Positions 36,484 through 44,715 of a stretch of DNA of 64,000 bases are shown piece after piece. Positions within the stretch are counted from its first letter, which is position 1; each line of letters begins with the position of its first letter. Source of the stretch: Pseudomonadota bacterium (GTDB lineage Bacteria > Myxococcota_A > Polyangia > Polyangiales > Polyangiaceae); contig JAEYYX010000094.1 in assembly GCA_023428245.1 (NCBI GenBank), positions 1 to 64,000 of the forward strand. Direction: 5' to 3'. Position numbers and translations under genes: made by a program. The notes beneath the pieces are model-generated. The model was not told the DNA's origin and did not search any database. It saw only the letters and a program-made list of their open reading frames with translations.

Positions 36484-37425
36484 ATGAGCAAACTCTCCTA
36501 TTCCTTAGTATCTGCAGTGGCGCTGGGGGCGCTCCTGATGGCGTGTGGCGAATCCGGTAATGGCCCGATCGTCCCCGCCTCCGGCGGCTCGGCGAATCCG
36601 GGCGCGGGCGGCGCGGGTCCCGGTGCTGGCGGCGCGCAGCCTGGTAGCGGTGGCGACGCGCAGCCGGGCAGCGGCGGCGACGCGCAGCCTGGCAGCGGTG
36701 GCGACGCTACGGGCACAGGTGGCGATGCCCCGGTCGTGGAAGGCGTGCCGCTCGCGTTTGCCGATGGCTGGCTCGCGGCTGACGCGAACACGCTCGGCGT
36801 TCAGGGAGCTGTGTTCGCTTACGCTGATCCGCACACGACTGCTGGAAATGAGACCCAGCCCGAGATGACAACCCTGATCGAGGGCCCGACCGCGTGTATC
36901 AAGGGCGAAGCCTTCAAGGTCGACACCAAGTGTGAGGACCAGCCTGACTTCATGTTTACGCCGCCCGCGATGGATTGCTACGGGGAGTACTGGGGCGCGG
37001 CCATCGGGTTCAACCTGAATCAGCCTACCATCCCCGATCCCGACGATCCGGAGAAGGAAATCGGCGGCGATCCCGAGCCCTTCGATACAAGCGGCAAGAT
37101 CAGCGCCTTCTCCTTCAAGATCAGCGGCGCGGGTATCCCCACCGGCTCTGCGCTGCGCTTCTCCGTGGACAGCGGGACTCCGCCCGACGGGCTCACGCAG
37201 TACTGCACCACGAGCATGACGAAGGTTGTGCCCGATGAAAACGGTATCGTGACCGTGAAGCTTGATGACCTGCGCTCCGAGTGCTGGCTCGGGACCGCGT
37301 TCGCCGATCCGGCCAACCGCCCGGACCTCACGAAGATCGTGAAGATCGCTTGGGGTGTCGTGACGAACGACAAGTCGACGGTGCCGTTCGACTTCTGCGT
37401 CAGCGACGTGATCGCCGTCCCGTAA
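36484..37425 (+). CDS. Lipoprotein with repeat linker and Cys-rich C-terminal domain
   Basis: 313 residues: lipobox LLMAC, a Gly/Pro/Ser linker with three QPGSGGDA units encoded by 24-bp tandem repeats (36637-36708), then a ~220-residue beta-rich domain. That domain has six cysteines (CIKGEAF, CEDQPDF, DCYGEYW, YCTTSM, ECWLG, FCVSDV) and the pattern of a carbohydrate-binding-like jelly roll (ISAFSFKISGAGIPTGSALR). No catalytic residues recognised. It is followed by a strong terminator. Together with the two preceding lipoproteins it forms a patch of surface proteins around the XPB-Bax1 genes. Confidence 0.72.
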   Translation: MSKLSYSLVSAVALGALLMACGESGNGPIVPASGGSANPGAGGAGPGAGGAQPGSGGDAQPGSGGDAQPGSGGDATGTGGDAPVVEGVPLAFADGWLAADANTLGVQGAVFAYADPHTTAGNETQPEMTTLIEGPTACIKGEAFKVDTKCEDQPDFMFTPPAMDCYGEYWGAAIGFNLNQPTIPDPDDPEKEIGGDPEPFDTSGKISAFSFKISGAGIPTGSALRFSVDSGTPPDGLTQYCTTSMTKVVPDENGIVTVKLDDLRSECWLGTAFADPANRPDLTKIVKIAWGVVTNDKSTVPFDFCVSDVIAVP

Positions 37426-37450
37426 GGAGCGAGCGCGACAGACCAAAAAA

Positions 37451-37485
37451 AAGGCCCGGGGCGCGTTGCCTCGGGCCTTTTGCTT
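37451..37485. terminator. Bidirectional intrinsic terminator
   Basis: AAGGCCCGGGG and CCTCGGGCCTT form an 11-bp stem (one G-U pair) around a seven-base loop, with an A-run on the left and TTTTGCTTTT on the right. It can terminate the lipoprotein transcript rightward and the biotin-carboxylase transcript leftward. Confidence 0.85.
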
Positions 37486-37556
37486 TTCTTGGGAGCGGGA
37501 CCTTCTCAGCCGGGCCTTTTGCGCAACTCAGGAGCCCCACTCCGGAGGTCGAGGCT

Positions 37557-39767
37557 CTAGCCTTGTCGGAGCAGTTGTACGACCCAGTTTACGTGGCGAC
37601 TCGGCGCGGTCGACTGGCTGTGGGTCTTGATCATGTCCGACTCGAGGATTCTGATGTGGTCGGCGATGTTCGTCTGGAAGGGGACGCCTTCCTGAACCTT
37701 GCCGGAGGGCAACAGGGCATTGCCTTCGATCTCGAGCTTCTGGAGCGTAGCGATCGAGGCCCGTCGCAAGAGCTCATAAGCGGACTCTTCATGACCGGGC
37801 TTGGGCTTCACGGCGACGATCAACTTGGCGAAGGTAGGATCCTTGTTGAGCAGGCGATCGCCTTCTTCGAACCCTGAGTCGAGGCGGACAGTGACCTCTT
37901 CAACGCCTTGGATCCCCGCGTCTTCAAGGGCGCTATGGATTTCTTGAGCAGAATGGAGGCGGATCTTCGTGAATTCGCCGGCATTCGGCACGAAAAGGCC
38001 TTTCTGGCCATCGCGCGAGTCTTTGACGTCGGACTTCCAGCTCTCAGCGTTGATGCGGAACTCGCGGGCGACGTGGGTCGGAATGATGTCTTCCTGAGCG
38101 AAGGGGATGGCCTCTCCCTTTGCGACGAGGAGCTGGAGCTCGACGAGATTGAGGGGCACAAGGCCGCTCCCGGTGCGGATGCGATGGGCCGCTTCGGTGA
38201 CCGGGTGCTCGACCTGGATTCGCGTGTTCATCTCGAGCAGGTAATAGTGCCCATCCTTGTACATGAGCTCGACGGTGCAAGCGCCCACGTACCCGACGTG
38301 ATCGGCGACCTGGACCGCGACGCGGGTGATGGCTCTTGTGAGCTCTGGGTGATGACGGAGGAGGGCGGGTGGCGCCTCCTCTTGGATCTTCTGGCTCGCG
38401 CGCTGCTCGGTGCAGTCGCGCATGCCGAAATGGCGCGTATTGCCGAAGCGATCCCGCACGACCTGGACCTCGAGGTGGACAGTTTCGGGGATGTTTTGCT
38501 CGAACATCACGCCCGGATCCCAGCCGTTGGCGCGGATTTCAGCGAGCACCTTCCGCACCGCGGTCTCGACGAGGTCAGGCGAAGGGATCACCATTTGACC
38601 GCGTCCGCCGCCACCGTTGGCGGCTTTGAGGCGACCCGGGAAGGAGAACTTCTTCGCCTTATGTCCGTCGGCGATCCGAGCCACGATCGCTTCCGGATCG
38701 CTCTCGTCCATGACGATACCCGGTACGACAGCGGTCTTCTCAATCGACTCGGCGATCAGTCGGAACTTTCGCTTGTCGCCGGCTTGCTCGACCACGTCTT
38801 GCATCGGTCCGACGAACACGATGCCGCTCTTGCGGAAGTGCTCGATGGCCGCTGTGTTTTCCGCCAGAGGGCCGTACCCCGGGTAGAGCGCGGAGCGCGC
38901 GAGCTCGGACTCTGCTGCCGCGGCGAACCGCTCTGCATAGGCTTCGAGGACACGCTGAGCGATCTGTTCATAGCTCGCGTAACTTTCGCGGAAGGAGCCG
39001 AGGAGTGGGATCCCAAACCCCCCGCGCTCTTCGGCGAGCCGAACCTGGAGACAGCCCTCGTCGTCCGTCTTGTTGAAGAGGACTACGGGACAAATCCCGA
39101 GGCGGATCGCTTCGCGCACTGCTCGTACTCCCATCTCACCCTTGTCGGCGACGATGAGGTATTTGAGGTCGCCGGCGCCGACGGTCGTCGCGGGAAAGCG
39201 TGTTAGCTCGAAGGTGGCCAGGTAGAGTAAGTCAACAGCTCGCGGCGCGCTCTTGAGTAGGGAGGGCGCTTCGTTTTCGAGGCGTGTTCGAAGCGCGGCG
39301 CGAGCATCTGCATGGTCTTCGAGGAGGACCAAGAGGTCGACGCCTTTGCCTTCAATCAGACTCAGGTCTTCGAGCCTTTCGGCGAGCGTGAGCAAGGGGA
39401 CGCTCGAGAGCGTGGCGAGCTCGGAGGGCTGGGACTTGAGCGCGGCGCGCCGGGCCTGCAGGAACTGGTCGAGATTTAAGATCTGCTGAGGAGCAGCAGG
39501 GTCGGCTTTCTCGAGTCCGGGACGCCAGGAGTAGTAGCGAAGCCAGGTCGCGCCGTTGGGCAGGAAGTAACGCAGAGCGCACAGGCGCTGGCCGTGGGCT
39601 CCAAGGGGGACTGAGCCTAGCTCCACGAGCCGCGCGCCATCCACGCCGGCGAGGACCATGAGCGCTTCCTTGGCGCCGATATAGCGACGGCCTGGGCCGA
39701 CCAATTTGCGCATCGCGTCGGTGAGGGCGGGAGTTTGCTGGTCGCGTTGCTGGGCGAGGGGGATCAT
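37557..39767 (-). CDS. Biotin carboxylase-like protein with long N-terminal extension
   Basis: 736 residues. Residues 1-200 are an extension without a recognised domain. From residue 201 a biotin-carboxylase ATP-grasp fold follows: LIVADKGEMGVR (usual IANRGEIAxR), GDKRKFR, 'ANGGGGRGQMVI' glycine loop, the catalytic EMNTRIQVEHPVTE and EFRINAES. The region after the ATP-grasp core is normal, but no biotin-carrier (MKM) domain is present. It would act with a separate carrier and carboxyltransferase, or on another carboxylation. The Asn-Arg of the ANRGE motif reading Asp-Lys is a deviation. It follows the photolyase gene by 16 bp. Confidence 0.85.
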   Translation of the reverse strand: MIPLAQQRDQQTPALTDAMRKLVGPGRRYIGAKEALMVLAGVDGARLVELGSVPLGAHGQRLCALRYFLPNGATWLRYYSWRPGLEKADPAAPQQILNLDQFLQARRAALKSQPSELATLSSVPLLTLAERLEDLSLIEGKGVDLLVLLEDHADARAALRTRLENEAPSLLKSAPRAVDLLYLATFELTRFPATTVGAGDLKYLIVADKGEMGVRAVREAIRLGICPVVLFNKTDDEGCLQVRLAEERGGFGIPLLGSFRESYASYEQIAQRVLEAYAERFAAAAESELARSALYPGYGPLAENTAAIEHFRKSGIVFVGPMQDVVEQAGDKRKFRLIAESIEKTAVVPGIVMDESDPEAIVARIADGHKAKKFSFPGRLKAANGGGGRGQMVIPSPDLVETAVRKVLAEIRANGWDPGVMFEQNIPETVHLEVQVVRDRFGNTRHFGMRDCTEQRASQKIQEEAPPALLRHHPELTRAITRVAVQVADHVGYVGACTVELMYKDGHYYLLEMNTRIQVEHPVTEAAHRIRTGSGLVPLNLVELQLLVAKGEAIPFAQEDIIPTHVAREFRINAESWKSDVKDSRDGQKGLFVPNAGEFTKIRLHSAQEIHSALEDAGIQGVEEVTVRLDSGFEEGDRLLNKDPTFAKLIVAVKPKPGHEESAYELLRRASIATLQKLEIEGNALLPSGKVQEGVPFQTNIADHIRILESDMIKTHSQSTAPSRHVNWVVQLLRQG

Positions 39768-39783
39768 TTTTCGAAGGAGGACC

Positions 39784-41292
39784 CTACACGAAACCGCGGC
39801 CCTTTGAAGGTGGACCCGGAGGGGTCCGAGCGCCCTTTTCTCCTGTGAATTCCGTTTTTTCTGAAGTGGCGCTTTGCCTGAGATGTGTCATCGCCACGCT
39901 CAGGAAACGTGCCCGCGAGGCGCGGAGGTCGACCACGGGGTGGGGGTAGTTTCGCCCGAGCTGGACGCCGGCGGCCTCGAGCACTGACGGGGGCGCTTCG
40001 AAGGGGGTGTGGATGTAGCGGGCCGGCAGCCGAGCGAGTTCGGGCACATAACGGCGGACGTATTCGCCTTCTGGATCGAACTTCTTGCCCTGGGTCACGG
40101 GATTGAACACTCGAAAGTAGGGGGCTGCGTCAACGCCCGAACCTGCGCACCATTGCCACCCCATGTTGTTTGCGGCGTAGTCGCCGTCTGTGAGATATTT
40201 GAGGTAGTGACGCTCGCCGAGTCGAGGGTCGGTGAGTAGGTTCTTTGTGAGGAAACTTGCGCTGATCATGCGGGCGCGATTCGGGATGAAGCCCTCGATG
40301 AGGAGCTGCCGCTGCGCCGCATCGACAACCGGGTAACCAGTGGTACCGTTTTGCCACGAGAGCCATAGGCGCTCATCGTCCTCGTAGGGGAAACCTCGAA
40401 AGTCCTGCCGAAAGGACACCTTGAGCAGTTCGGGGCGATGCCAGAGCGTCACAAGCGCGAACTCCCGCCAGAAGAGCTCTGCCTCGAAGCGAGCCCTTGA
40501 TGAGCTCTCGGGACGTCGCGCGAGGGATCGCCAGACAGCCCTCACCGACACGGTTCCGAACTTCAAATCGACCGAGAGTCGGCTTGTGCCGGGGACGCTG
40601 AGCAGATCCCTCGCTGTCTCGTACTGGTTCAAACCGGTCTCGATGAAGGTCCGTAGGCGTTGTCGCCCGGCGCGTTCTCCTCCGCGAAGCAAGCGCGGGT
40701 TTCTCTCGAGGCCGAGGTCTTTGAGCGTCGGGATCGGGGCGCGGAGGGGTTCTATAGGGCTGAGGTCAAGGGAGGAGGCGAGTGAAGCCGGGCGACGCAG
40801 GGGGGCGGCCACCGCGAGCTTCTGACGTGCTGCGCGGTGAAACGGGGTGAAGACTGAATAGGGAGTCCCGCTCCCAGTCATGACCGCGGGAGGAGGCAGC
40901 AAGGTTTCGCCTTCATAGAGCTCGAAGGGGACGTCGAGGCGCAAGCTCACGACTCGATCGCAGAGCCGGGTGAACGGTTCACTCATGCGGTGCGCCACCA
41001 CACGCCCCACCCGGAGACGCCGAGCGACCTCGGGAATGACGTCGACGCTTCTTCCCGTAACTGTGACGAGCTCTCCCCCGAGCTGGGTGAAGTTTTTCTG
41101 AAGAGCCTCGAGAGACTCGAGCAGAAACTGCATCCGGTTCGGGAGCTCGCGAGCCCTCTCGGGCGCGAAGAAGAAAGGATCGAGCACGAAGACGGCGGCG
41201 AAGGGGCCGCCTTTGACAGCGTCATAGAGAGGCGCGTGATCTGTGATGCGCAGGTCTTTGCCTCGGAACCAAACGAGCCGGCTTCCCTTCAT
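39784..41292 (-). CDS. phrB: Deoxyribodipyrimidine photolyase (class I)
   Basis: 502 residues. Repairs UV cyclobutane dimers with FAD and light. The N-terminal antenna domain begins RLVWFRGKDLRITDH. The FAD domain carries the expected WREFALVTLWHRPELL, TGYPVVDAAQRQL, IPNRARMISASFLTKNLL, DGDYAANNMGWQWCAGSGVD and APYFRVFNPVTQGKKFDP. The C-terminal 30 residues look like added low-complexity sequence. It is 16 bp ahead of the biotin-carboxylase-like gene, perhaps co-transcribed. A cryptochrome role cannot be excluded. Confidence 0.93.
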   Translation of the reverse strand: MKGSRLVWFRGKDLRITDHAPLYDAVKGGPFAAVFVLDPFFFAPERARELPNRMQFLLESLEALQKNFTQLGGELVTVTGRSVDVIPEVARRLRVGRVVAHRMSEPFTRLCDRVVSLRLDVPFELYEGETLLPPPAVMTGSGTPYSVFTPFHRAARQKLAVAAPLRRPASLASSLDLSPIEPLRAPIPTLKDLGLERNPRLLRGGERAGRQRLRTFIETGLNQYETARDLLSVPGTSRLSVDLKFGTVSVRAVWRSLARRPESSSRARFEAELFWREFALVTLWHRPELLKVSFRQDFRGFPYEDDERLWLSWQNGTTGYPVVDAAQRQLLIEGFIPNRARMISASFLTKNLLTDPRLGERHYLKYLTDGDYAANNMGWQWCAGSGVDAAPYFRVFNPVTQGKKFDPEGEYVRRYVPELARLPARYIHTPFEAPPSVLEAAGVQLGRNYPHPVVDLRASRARFLSVAMTHLRQSATSEKTEFTGEKGARTPPGPPSKGRGFV

Positions 41293-41492
41293 GATGAGCT
41301 TTTTCCCAGGGGGGGCTGGCGGGGCGAGGCGTGGGGACGTGGGGCAAGGTGAGAGGGAGGCGCTTCCCGGAGCATTCGTTTTACTTCATGAAGTCGCCCG
41401 GAGACAGGGGAGGTTCCGGCTCCGCTGCTCGACTTTTTCCCTAGGCTGAAAGTCTGGCCAGGGGCGGCTTCCTGTGAGAACCTGAGAATCGT

Positions 41493-41843
41493 ATGGCCGA
41501 ACGAAGAGCTCACGTGCGGGTCCGTCCCGCTGCCGACTACGACGTCCGCGTTGAACTTCGGGAGGGCATGTTCTCGGTTCGGCTTTCGGTCACCGACTTG
41601 AGCGTGGGAGGGCTGGGGCTTGTCGTTGACGAAATGTTCGCGGAAAAAAAGTCTGGCTCGATCTTGGTGTTCTCGATCGCGCTTCCCGAAGGGGAACCCT
41701 TCGAGGCAAAGGGAGAAATCCGCTACACGAGCCAGGTCGTGGGCGGCAAGTGCGGCATCGCTTGGGTGGACTTGAGCGACGAAGAGCAAGCGCGCATCTC
41801 CCGCGCCGTCGCCGAGCTCCTCGAACGGGGTCACAGCGCTTAG
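41493..41843 (+). CDS. Stand-alone PilZ domain protein
   Basis: 116 residues forming a single PilZ domain. The c-di-GMP ligands are visible: ERRAHVRV near the N-terminus (RxxxR-type) and DLSVGGLGL (D/NxSxxG) around residue 35. It probably binds cyclic di-GMP and controls motility or exopolysaccharide through a partner. It is an isolated rightward gene, convergent with the cysteine operon, 30 bp from its end. Confidence 0.85.
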   Translation: MAERRAHVRVRPAADYDVRVELREGMFSVRLSVTDLSVGGLGLVVDEMFAEKKSGSILVFSIALPEGEPFEAKGEIRYTSQVVGGKCGIAWVDLSDEEQARISRAVAELLERGHSA

Positions 41844-41875
41844 ACCCCGAATGTGTGCCGCCCTTGGGCCGCGCG

Positions 41876-42409
41876 TCAGTCGATGACCTCGAAGGGAGAT
41901 TCGACGAAGCCTCGGCTGCTGGGGTCCCAGATGAACAGTTTGTGGGCAGTGACCTCACCCCTATCGACTGCCGTCACGAGATAAGCGAGGGAATAGGAGG
42001 GCTCCCCACCGTCCATCGTCATGCTCCGTGCGTCCTCCTCCGAGAAATAGGCGCCGCAGTCGAGGTGTGAGTGGAAGAAGACCTTCACGGCGCGGCCCTG
42101 TTCGCCGCTCTGGCGGAGGGCCTTCTCGAACTTCATCCCGTTGATCTTGAAGTATTCTCGGCCGGTACGGGGGTGACCCTCGGGATCGATGGCGTGGTAT
42201 TTGTTAGCGAGATTTTCGAGTTCGACCGCCCGATCGCCGAGCAGTGCGTCTGTGAGCGGGCCTTCAATGTAACCGCAGGCCTCTTCGTCCCGCGTATAGG
42301 CTGCGCGCCCGGCGCGCTCGACCTCTTCGAGTACGCCCCGCGTGAGCCGCAAATTTCCATGGATCCAAGGGGTCTCGCTCGCCGTTACCACGTGTATTTT
42401 TTCTCCCAT
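41876..42409 (-). CDS. JAMM/MPN+ zinc metalloprotease (Mec-like)
   Basis: About 177 residues from ATG 42409 (or GTG 42391, six fewer). JAMM site: Glu in EACGYIEG and HSHLDCGAYFSEED, matching HxH-x7-SxxD exactly. In the mycobacterial CysM-CysO-Mec pathway such a protease releases cysteine from a sulfur-carrier adduct. In related systems it also trims residues after the carrier's Gly-Gly. Here it is the last gene of a cysteine operon whose carrier ends Gly-Gly-Ala, so both roles are plausible. The start overlaps the end of cysM. Confidence 0.85.
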   Translation of the reverse strand: MGEKIHVVTASETPWIHGNLRLTRGVLEEVERAGRAAYTRDEEACGYIEGPLTDALLGDRAVELENLANKYHAIDPEGHPRTGREYFKINGMKFEKALRQSGEQGRAVKVFFHSHLDCGAYFSEEDARSMTMDGGEPSYSLAYLVTAVDRGEVTAHKLFIWDPSSRGFVESPFEVID

Positions 42410-43335
42410 TTCATTGGCTGGAAATAGCGCTCGCCGCGGTCGCAAGCGACCGTCACGACGCACCCGCCCCCTTGTTCCTTGTGGGCGCGCTCCGCAAGCT
42501 TCACGGCTGCGGCGATATTGGCGCCCGCGCTGTGACCGACGTAGAGCCCTTCGAGCTCGGCGACCTTTTCGGACATGTCCCAGCCCTCATCGGTCGTGAT
42601 GGGTAGGATTTCGTCGGGGAGGCGGGGATCGTAGATGCCCGGCACGATGCTCGAGGCCATGTGCTTGAGGCCCTCGAGCGCGTGGTGAGCTTCGGCTGGC
42701 TCAGCGGCCACGCAATAGATCTTGCGCGAGTGCTCGTGGAGGCGCCTCGTCGTGCCCATGGCCGTTCCGCTCGTACCGAGCGCGGCGACGAAATGGGTGA
42801 TCTTGTCGCCCACGGCATCGAGGATCTCTTGGCCGGTGCCGAGATAGTGGGCCAGCGGGTTCGAGGGGTTCGAGTATTGGTCAGGGTAAAAGTATTTGTC
42901 CGGATCCTTCTCGACGATCTCACGCACGAGCCGGATGGCTCCGTCGGAGCCCTCCATCGGCGAGCTGAAGATGAGCTCGGTGCCGTAGGCGCGGGTGATG
43001 TCCTTGCGCGCCTGAGAGACGTTCTTTGGCATCACGAGCTGAATCCGGTGCCCGAGCGCGGCTCCGATCATCGAGTAAGCCACGCCCGTGTTCCCGCTCG
43101 TCGAGTCGATCAGGATCTTGTCACGGGTGAAGCGGCCATCTGCGATAGCGTCCATAACCATGCGGAGCGCAGGCCGATCTTTGATCGAGCCTCCCGGGTT
43201 CATGAACTCGAGCTTGACGTAGACCTCGACGCTCGGGACGTGAGCAGCGACGTGCTTGAGCTTGAGGAGCGGCGTATTGCCGACCAGATCAATGATGGAA
43301 TCGAGGCGCCGGGAGCGAACGAAACGCGGCGTCAT
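42385..43335 (-). CDS. cysM: PLP-dependent cysteine synthase (CysM-type)
   Basis: 316 residues, fold-type II PLP enzyme. Schiff-base Lys in PGGSIKDRPALRM, phosphate loop STSGNTGVAYS, and DQYSNPSNPLAHYLGTG. The HFVAALGTSGTAMGTTRRL and IVPGIYDPRLPDE segments resemble mycobacterial CysM, which uses thiocarboxylated CysO and O-phosphoserine rather than free sulfide. It starts inside the stop of the mini-ThiF gene (ATGA) and its end overlaps the JAMM gene, matching a carrier-protein route. Substrate choice is inference. Confidence 0.88.
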   Translation of the reverse strand: MTPRFVRSRRLDSIIDLVGNTPLLKLKHVAAHVPSVEVYVKLEFMNPGGSIKDRPALRMVMDAIADGRFTRDKILIDSTSGNTGVAYSMIGAALGHRIQLVMPKNVSQARKDITRAYGTELIFSSPMEGSDGAIRLVREIVEKDPDKYFYPDQYSNPSNPLAHYLGTGQEILDAVGDKITHFVAALGTSGTAMGTTRRLHEHSRKIYCVAAEPAEAHHALEGLKHMASSIVPGIYDPRLPDEILPITTDEGWDMSEKVAELEGLYVGHSAGANIAAAVKLAERAHKEQGGGCVVTVACDRGERYFQPMKWEKKYTW

Positions 43336-43637
43336 GCAGGCTCTCTTTTCCTATCTTTGGGGGCGTGGAGCGCGGCGTGGATGGCGTCGAGGGCGAGCAA
43401 AGCGCCTTCCGCCACCTGGTCCGCGCTCTCGGACGCGAGGCGCGGGAACCAGGCGGGGCGCTCTTTTGCTTCATTTCCGGTCGCCACATCGAGACCGGCT
43501 CCCCGTGCGTAGGCGGACGCGACCTCGCGCGCCAATTGCGGAAGTTCGCCCGGGAGCACGAGCGAGCTTGCCTCGAGGGCTGCTTGCCCACTCGCGCCAA
43601 TCTCTCGCAGAACGATCTGCCGGGCGAACCGCGTCAT
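43332..43637 (-). CDS. Small protein with a ThiF/MoeB N-terminal-like motif (mini-ThiF)
   Basis: 101 residues. The first 30 (TRFARQIVLREIGASGQAAL then EASSLVL) match the N-terminal helix region of ThiF/MoeB-type activating enzymes (RYxRQIxLxEIGxxGQxxLxxSxVLVVG). That helix supplies an Arg to the ATP site of the partner subunit. After it, the nucleotide-binding GxGGLG is replaced by PGELPQL and the rest is a short helical region (REVASAYARGAGLD...). The gene sits 3 bp behind the sulfur carrier and overlaps cysM. The operon's main ThiF lacks exactly this motif, so it may complete that enzyme in trans. Confidence 0.75.
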   Translation of the reverse strand: MTRFARQIVLREIGASGQAALEASSLVLPGELPQLAREVASAYARGAGLDVATGNEAKERPAWFPRLASESADQVAEGALLALDAIHAALHAPKDRKREPA

Positions 43638-43640
43638 GAC

Positions 43641-43919
43641 TCAAGCACCGCCAGCGATGGCAGGCACGACGCTGATTTCGTCCCCGTCCTTCAGCTCCGT
43701 CTGAAGTCCGTCGAGGAAGCGGATATCCTCTTCACCGACGTAGAGGTTCACGAAGCGGCGAACGTTGCCCTTCTCGTCGACAAGGCGCTCCTTGAGGCCA
43801 GGGTAGAGAGCCTCAAGGTTTTCGATGAGAGCCTGTACGGTGCTTCCGTCGGCGCTCACCGTTTCGGCACCGCCGGTGAAAGTCCGGAGGGGAGTGGGGA
43901 TGCGTACTTGAACTGCCAT
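43641..43919 (-). CDS. MoaD/ThiS-family sulfur carrier (CysO-like), C-terminal Gly-Gly-Ala
   Basis: 92 residues, ubiquitin-like beta-grasp fold with the usual order (VQVRIPTPLRTFTGGAETV, VQALIENLEALYPGLKERL, RRFVNLYVGEEDIRFLDGL, LKDGDEISVVPAIAGGA). Thiocarboxylation normally needs a free C-terminal Gly-Gly. Here one Ala follows, so removal by a protease would be required. It lies between the ThiF-like gene (73 bp upstream) and the mini-ThiF gene (3 bp downstream). It most resembles CysO-type carriers for amino-acid synthesis rather than ThiS or MoaD. Confidence 0.88.
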   Translation of the reverse strand: MAVQVRIPTPLRTFTGGAETVSADGSTVQALIENLEALYPGLKERLVDEKGNVRRFVNLYVGEEDIRFLDGLQTELKDGDEISVVPAIAGGA

Positions 43920-43992
43920 GGGGCTTCCTTTTCTGAGATGTGGTTATTCGGACGAGTGACCGGGGCCAGAAGGCGAGCGCCGACCCCCGGAT

Positions 43993-44715
43993 TCAAGGAC
44001 AAGCAGGGGTAGTGAGATAGCGGTTTCTCGACAAGGCCCGAGGCTTTGCGGCGTCGGAATCGCAGCCGCAGCCGGCGCGCGGATGGAAGCGCGCGGCGCG
44101 GTACTTCCTGTGCCAGCCGTCCACGCTCAGAACCTGTCCCGCGCGGGACCAATCGGAGGCGAGCGCACTCAGAGCCAGGTCCGCCATGAGCGCGCCGACG
44201 AGCCCTACCAGAGGTCCGATGACGCCTGCGGTACTGCAGGCGGGGGCTTGGTCGTCAGGGAGCAAGTCTTCGAAGATGCACCTGTAACAAGGCGTGCCTT
44301 CGGGCCGGACGAGAAGGGCCGTCCCGTGCCAGCGAATCCCGGCGCCGTGTACGACAGGAAGCCCCGCGAGGAGCGCGGCGTCGGAAGTGAGGAATTTGGT
44401 TGCGAAGTTGTCGGAGCCTTCGATGATGATATCGACGCCCTCGAGCAACGAGAGCGCGTTCTCCGGGAGGAAGCGGGTCTTCTCTTTCTGGACCCTTGTC
44501 TGTGAGCCCAGTCTCTCGGCAGCGACGTCGACCTTGTCGCGGCCGACATCGTTGTCCCGGAAGAGAATTTGGCGGTGGAGGTTCTCGAGGCTGACCTCAT
44601 CGTCGTCGACGAGCACAAGACGACCGACCTTCGCTTGAGCTAGGGCGAGCGTGGCCGGGCAGCCGAGGCCGCCGAGTCCCACGATCAAGGCGGTCTTGCT
44701 TGAAAAATCGCTCAC
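43993..44715 (-). CDS. ThiF/MoeB-type sulfur-carrier adenylyltransferase lacking the N-terminal helix
   Basis: 240 residues. The protein starts eight residues before the ATP-binding ALIVGLGGLGCPATLALAQA; VDDDEVSLENLHRQILF and DIIIEGSDNFATKFL follow. Zinc-ligand cysteines are in CYRCIFED and near the C-terminus (GCGCDSD). ACSTAGVIGPLVG matches ThiF. The N-terminal RxxRQI segment of ThiF/MoeB is absent; an in-frame stop 33 bases upstream of the GTG shows it is not a mis-called start. The GTG overlaps the cysK stop (GTGA). It probably adenylates the carrier's C-terminus before sulfur transfer. Confidence 0.87.
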   Translation of the reverse strand: MSDFSSKTALIVGLGGLGCPATLALAQAKVGRLVLVDDDEVSLENLHRQILFRDNDVGRDKVDVAAERLGSQTRVQKEKTRFLPENALSLLEGVDIIIEGSDNFATKFLTSDAALLAGLPVVHGAGIRWHGTALLVRPEGTPCYRCIFEDLLPDDQAPACSTAGVIGPLVGLVGALMADLALSALASDWSRAGQVLSVDGWHRKYRAARFHPRAGCGCDSDAAKPRALSRNRYLTTPACP

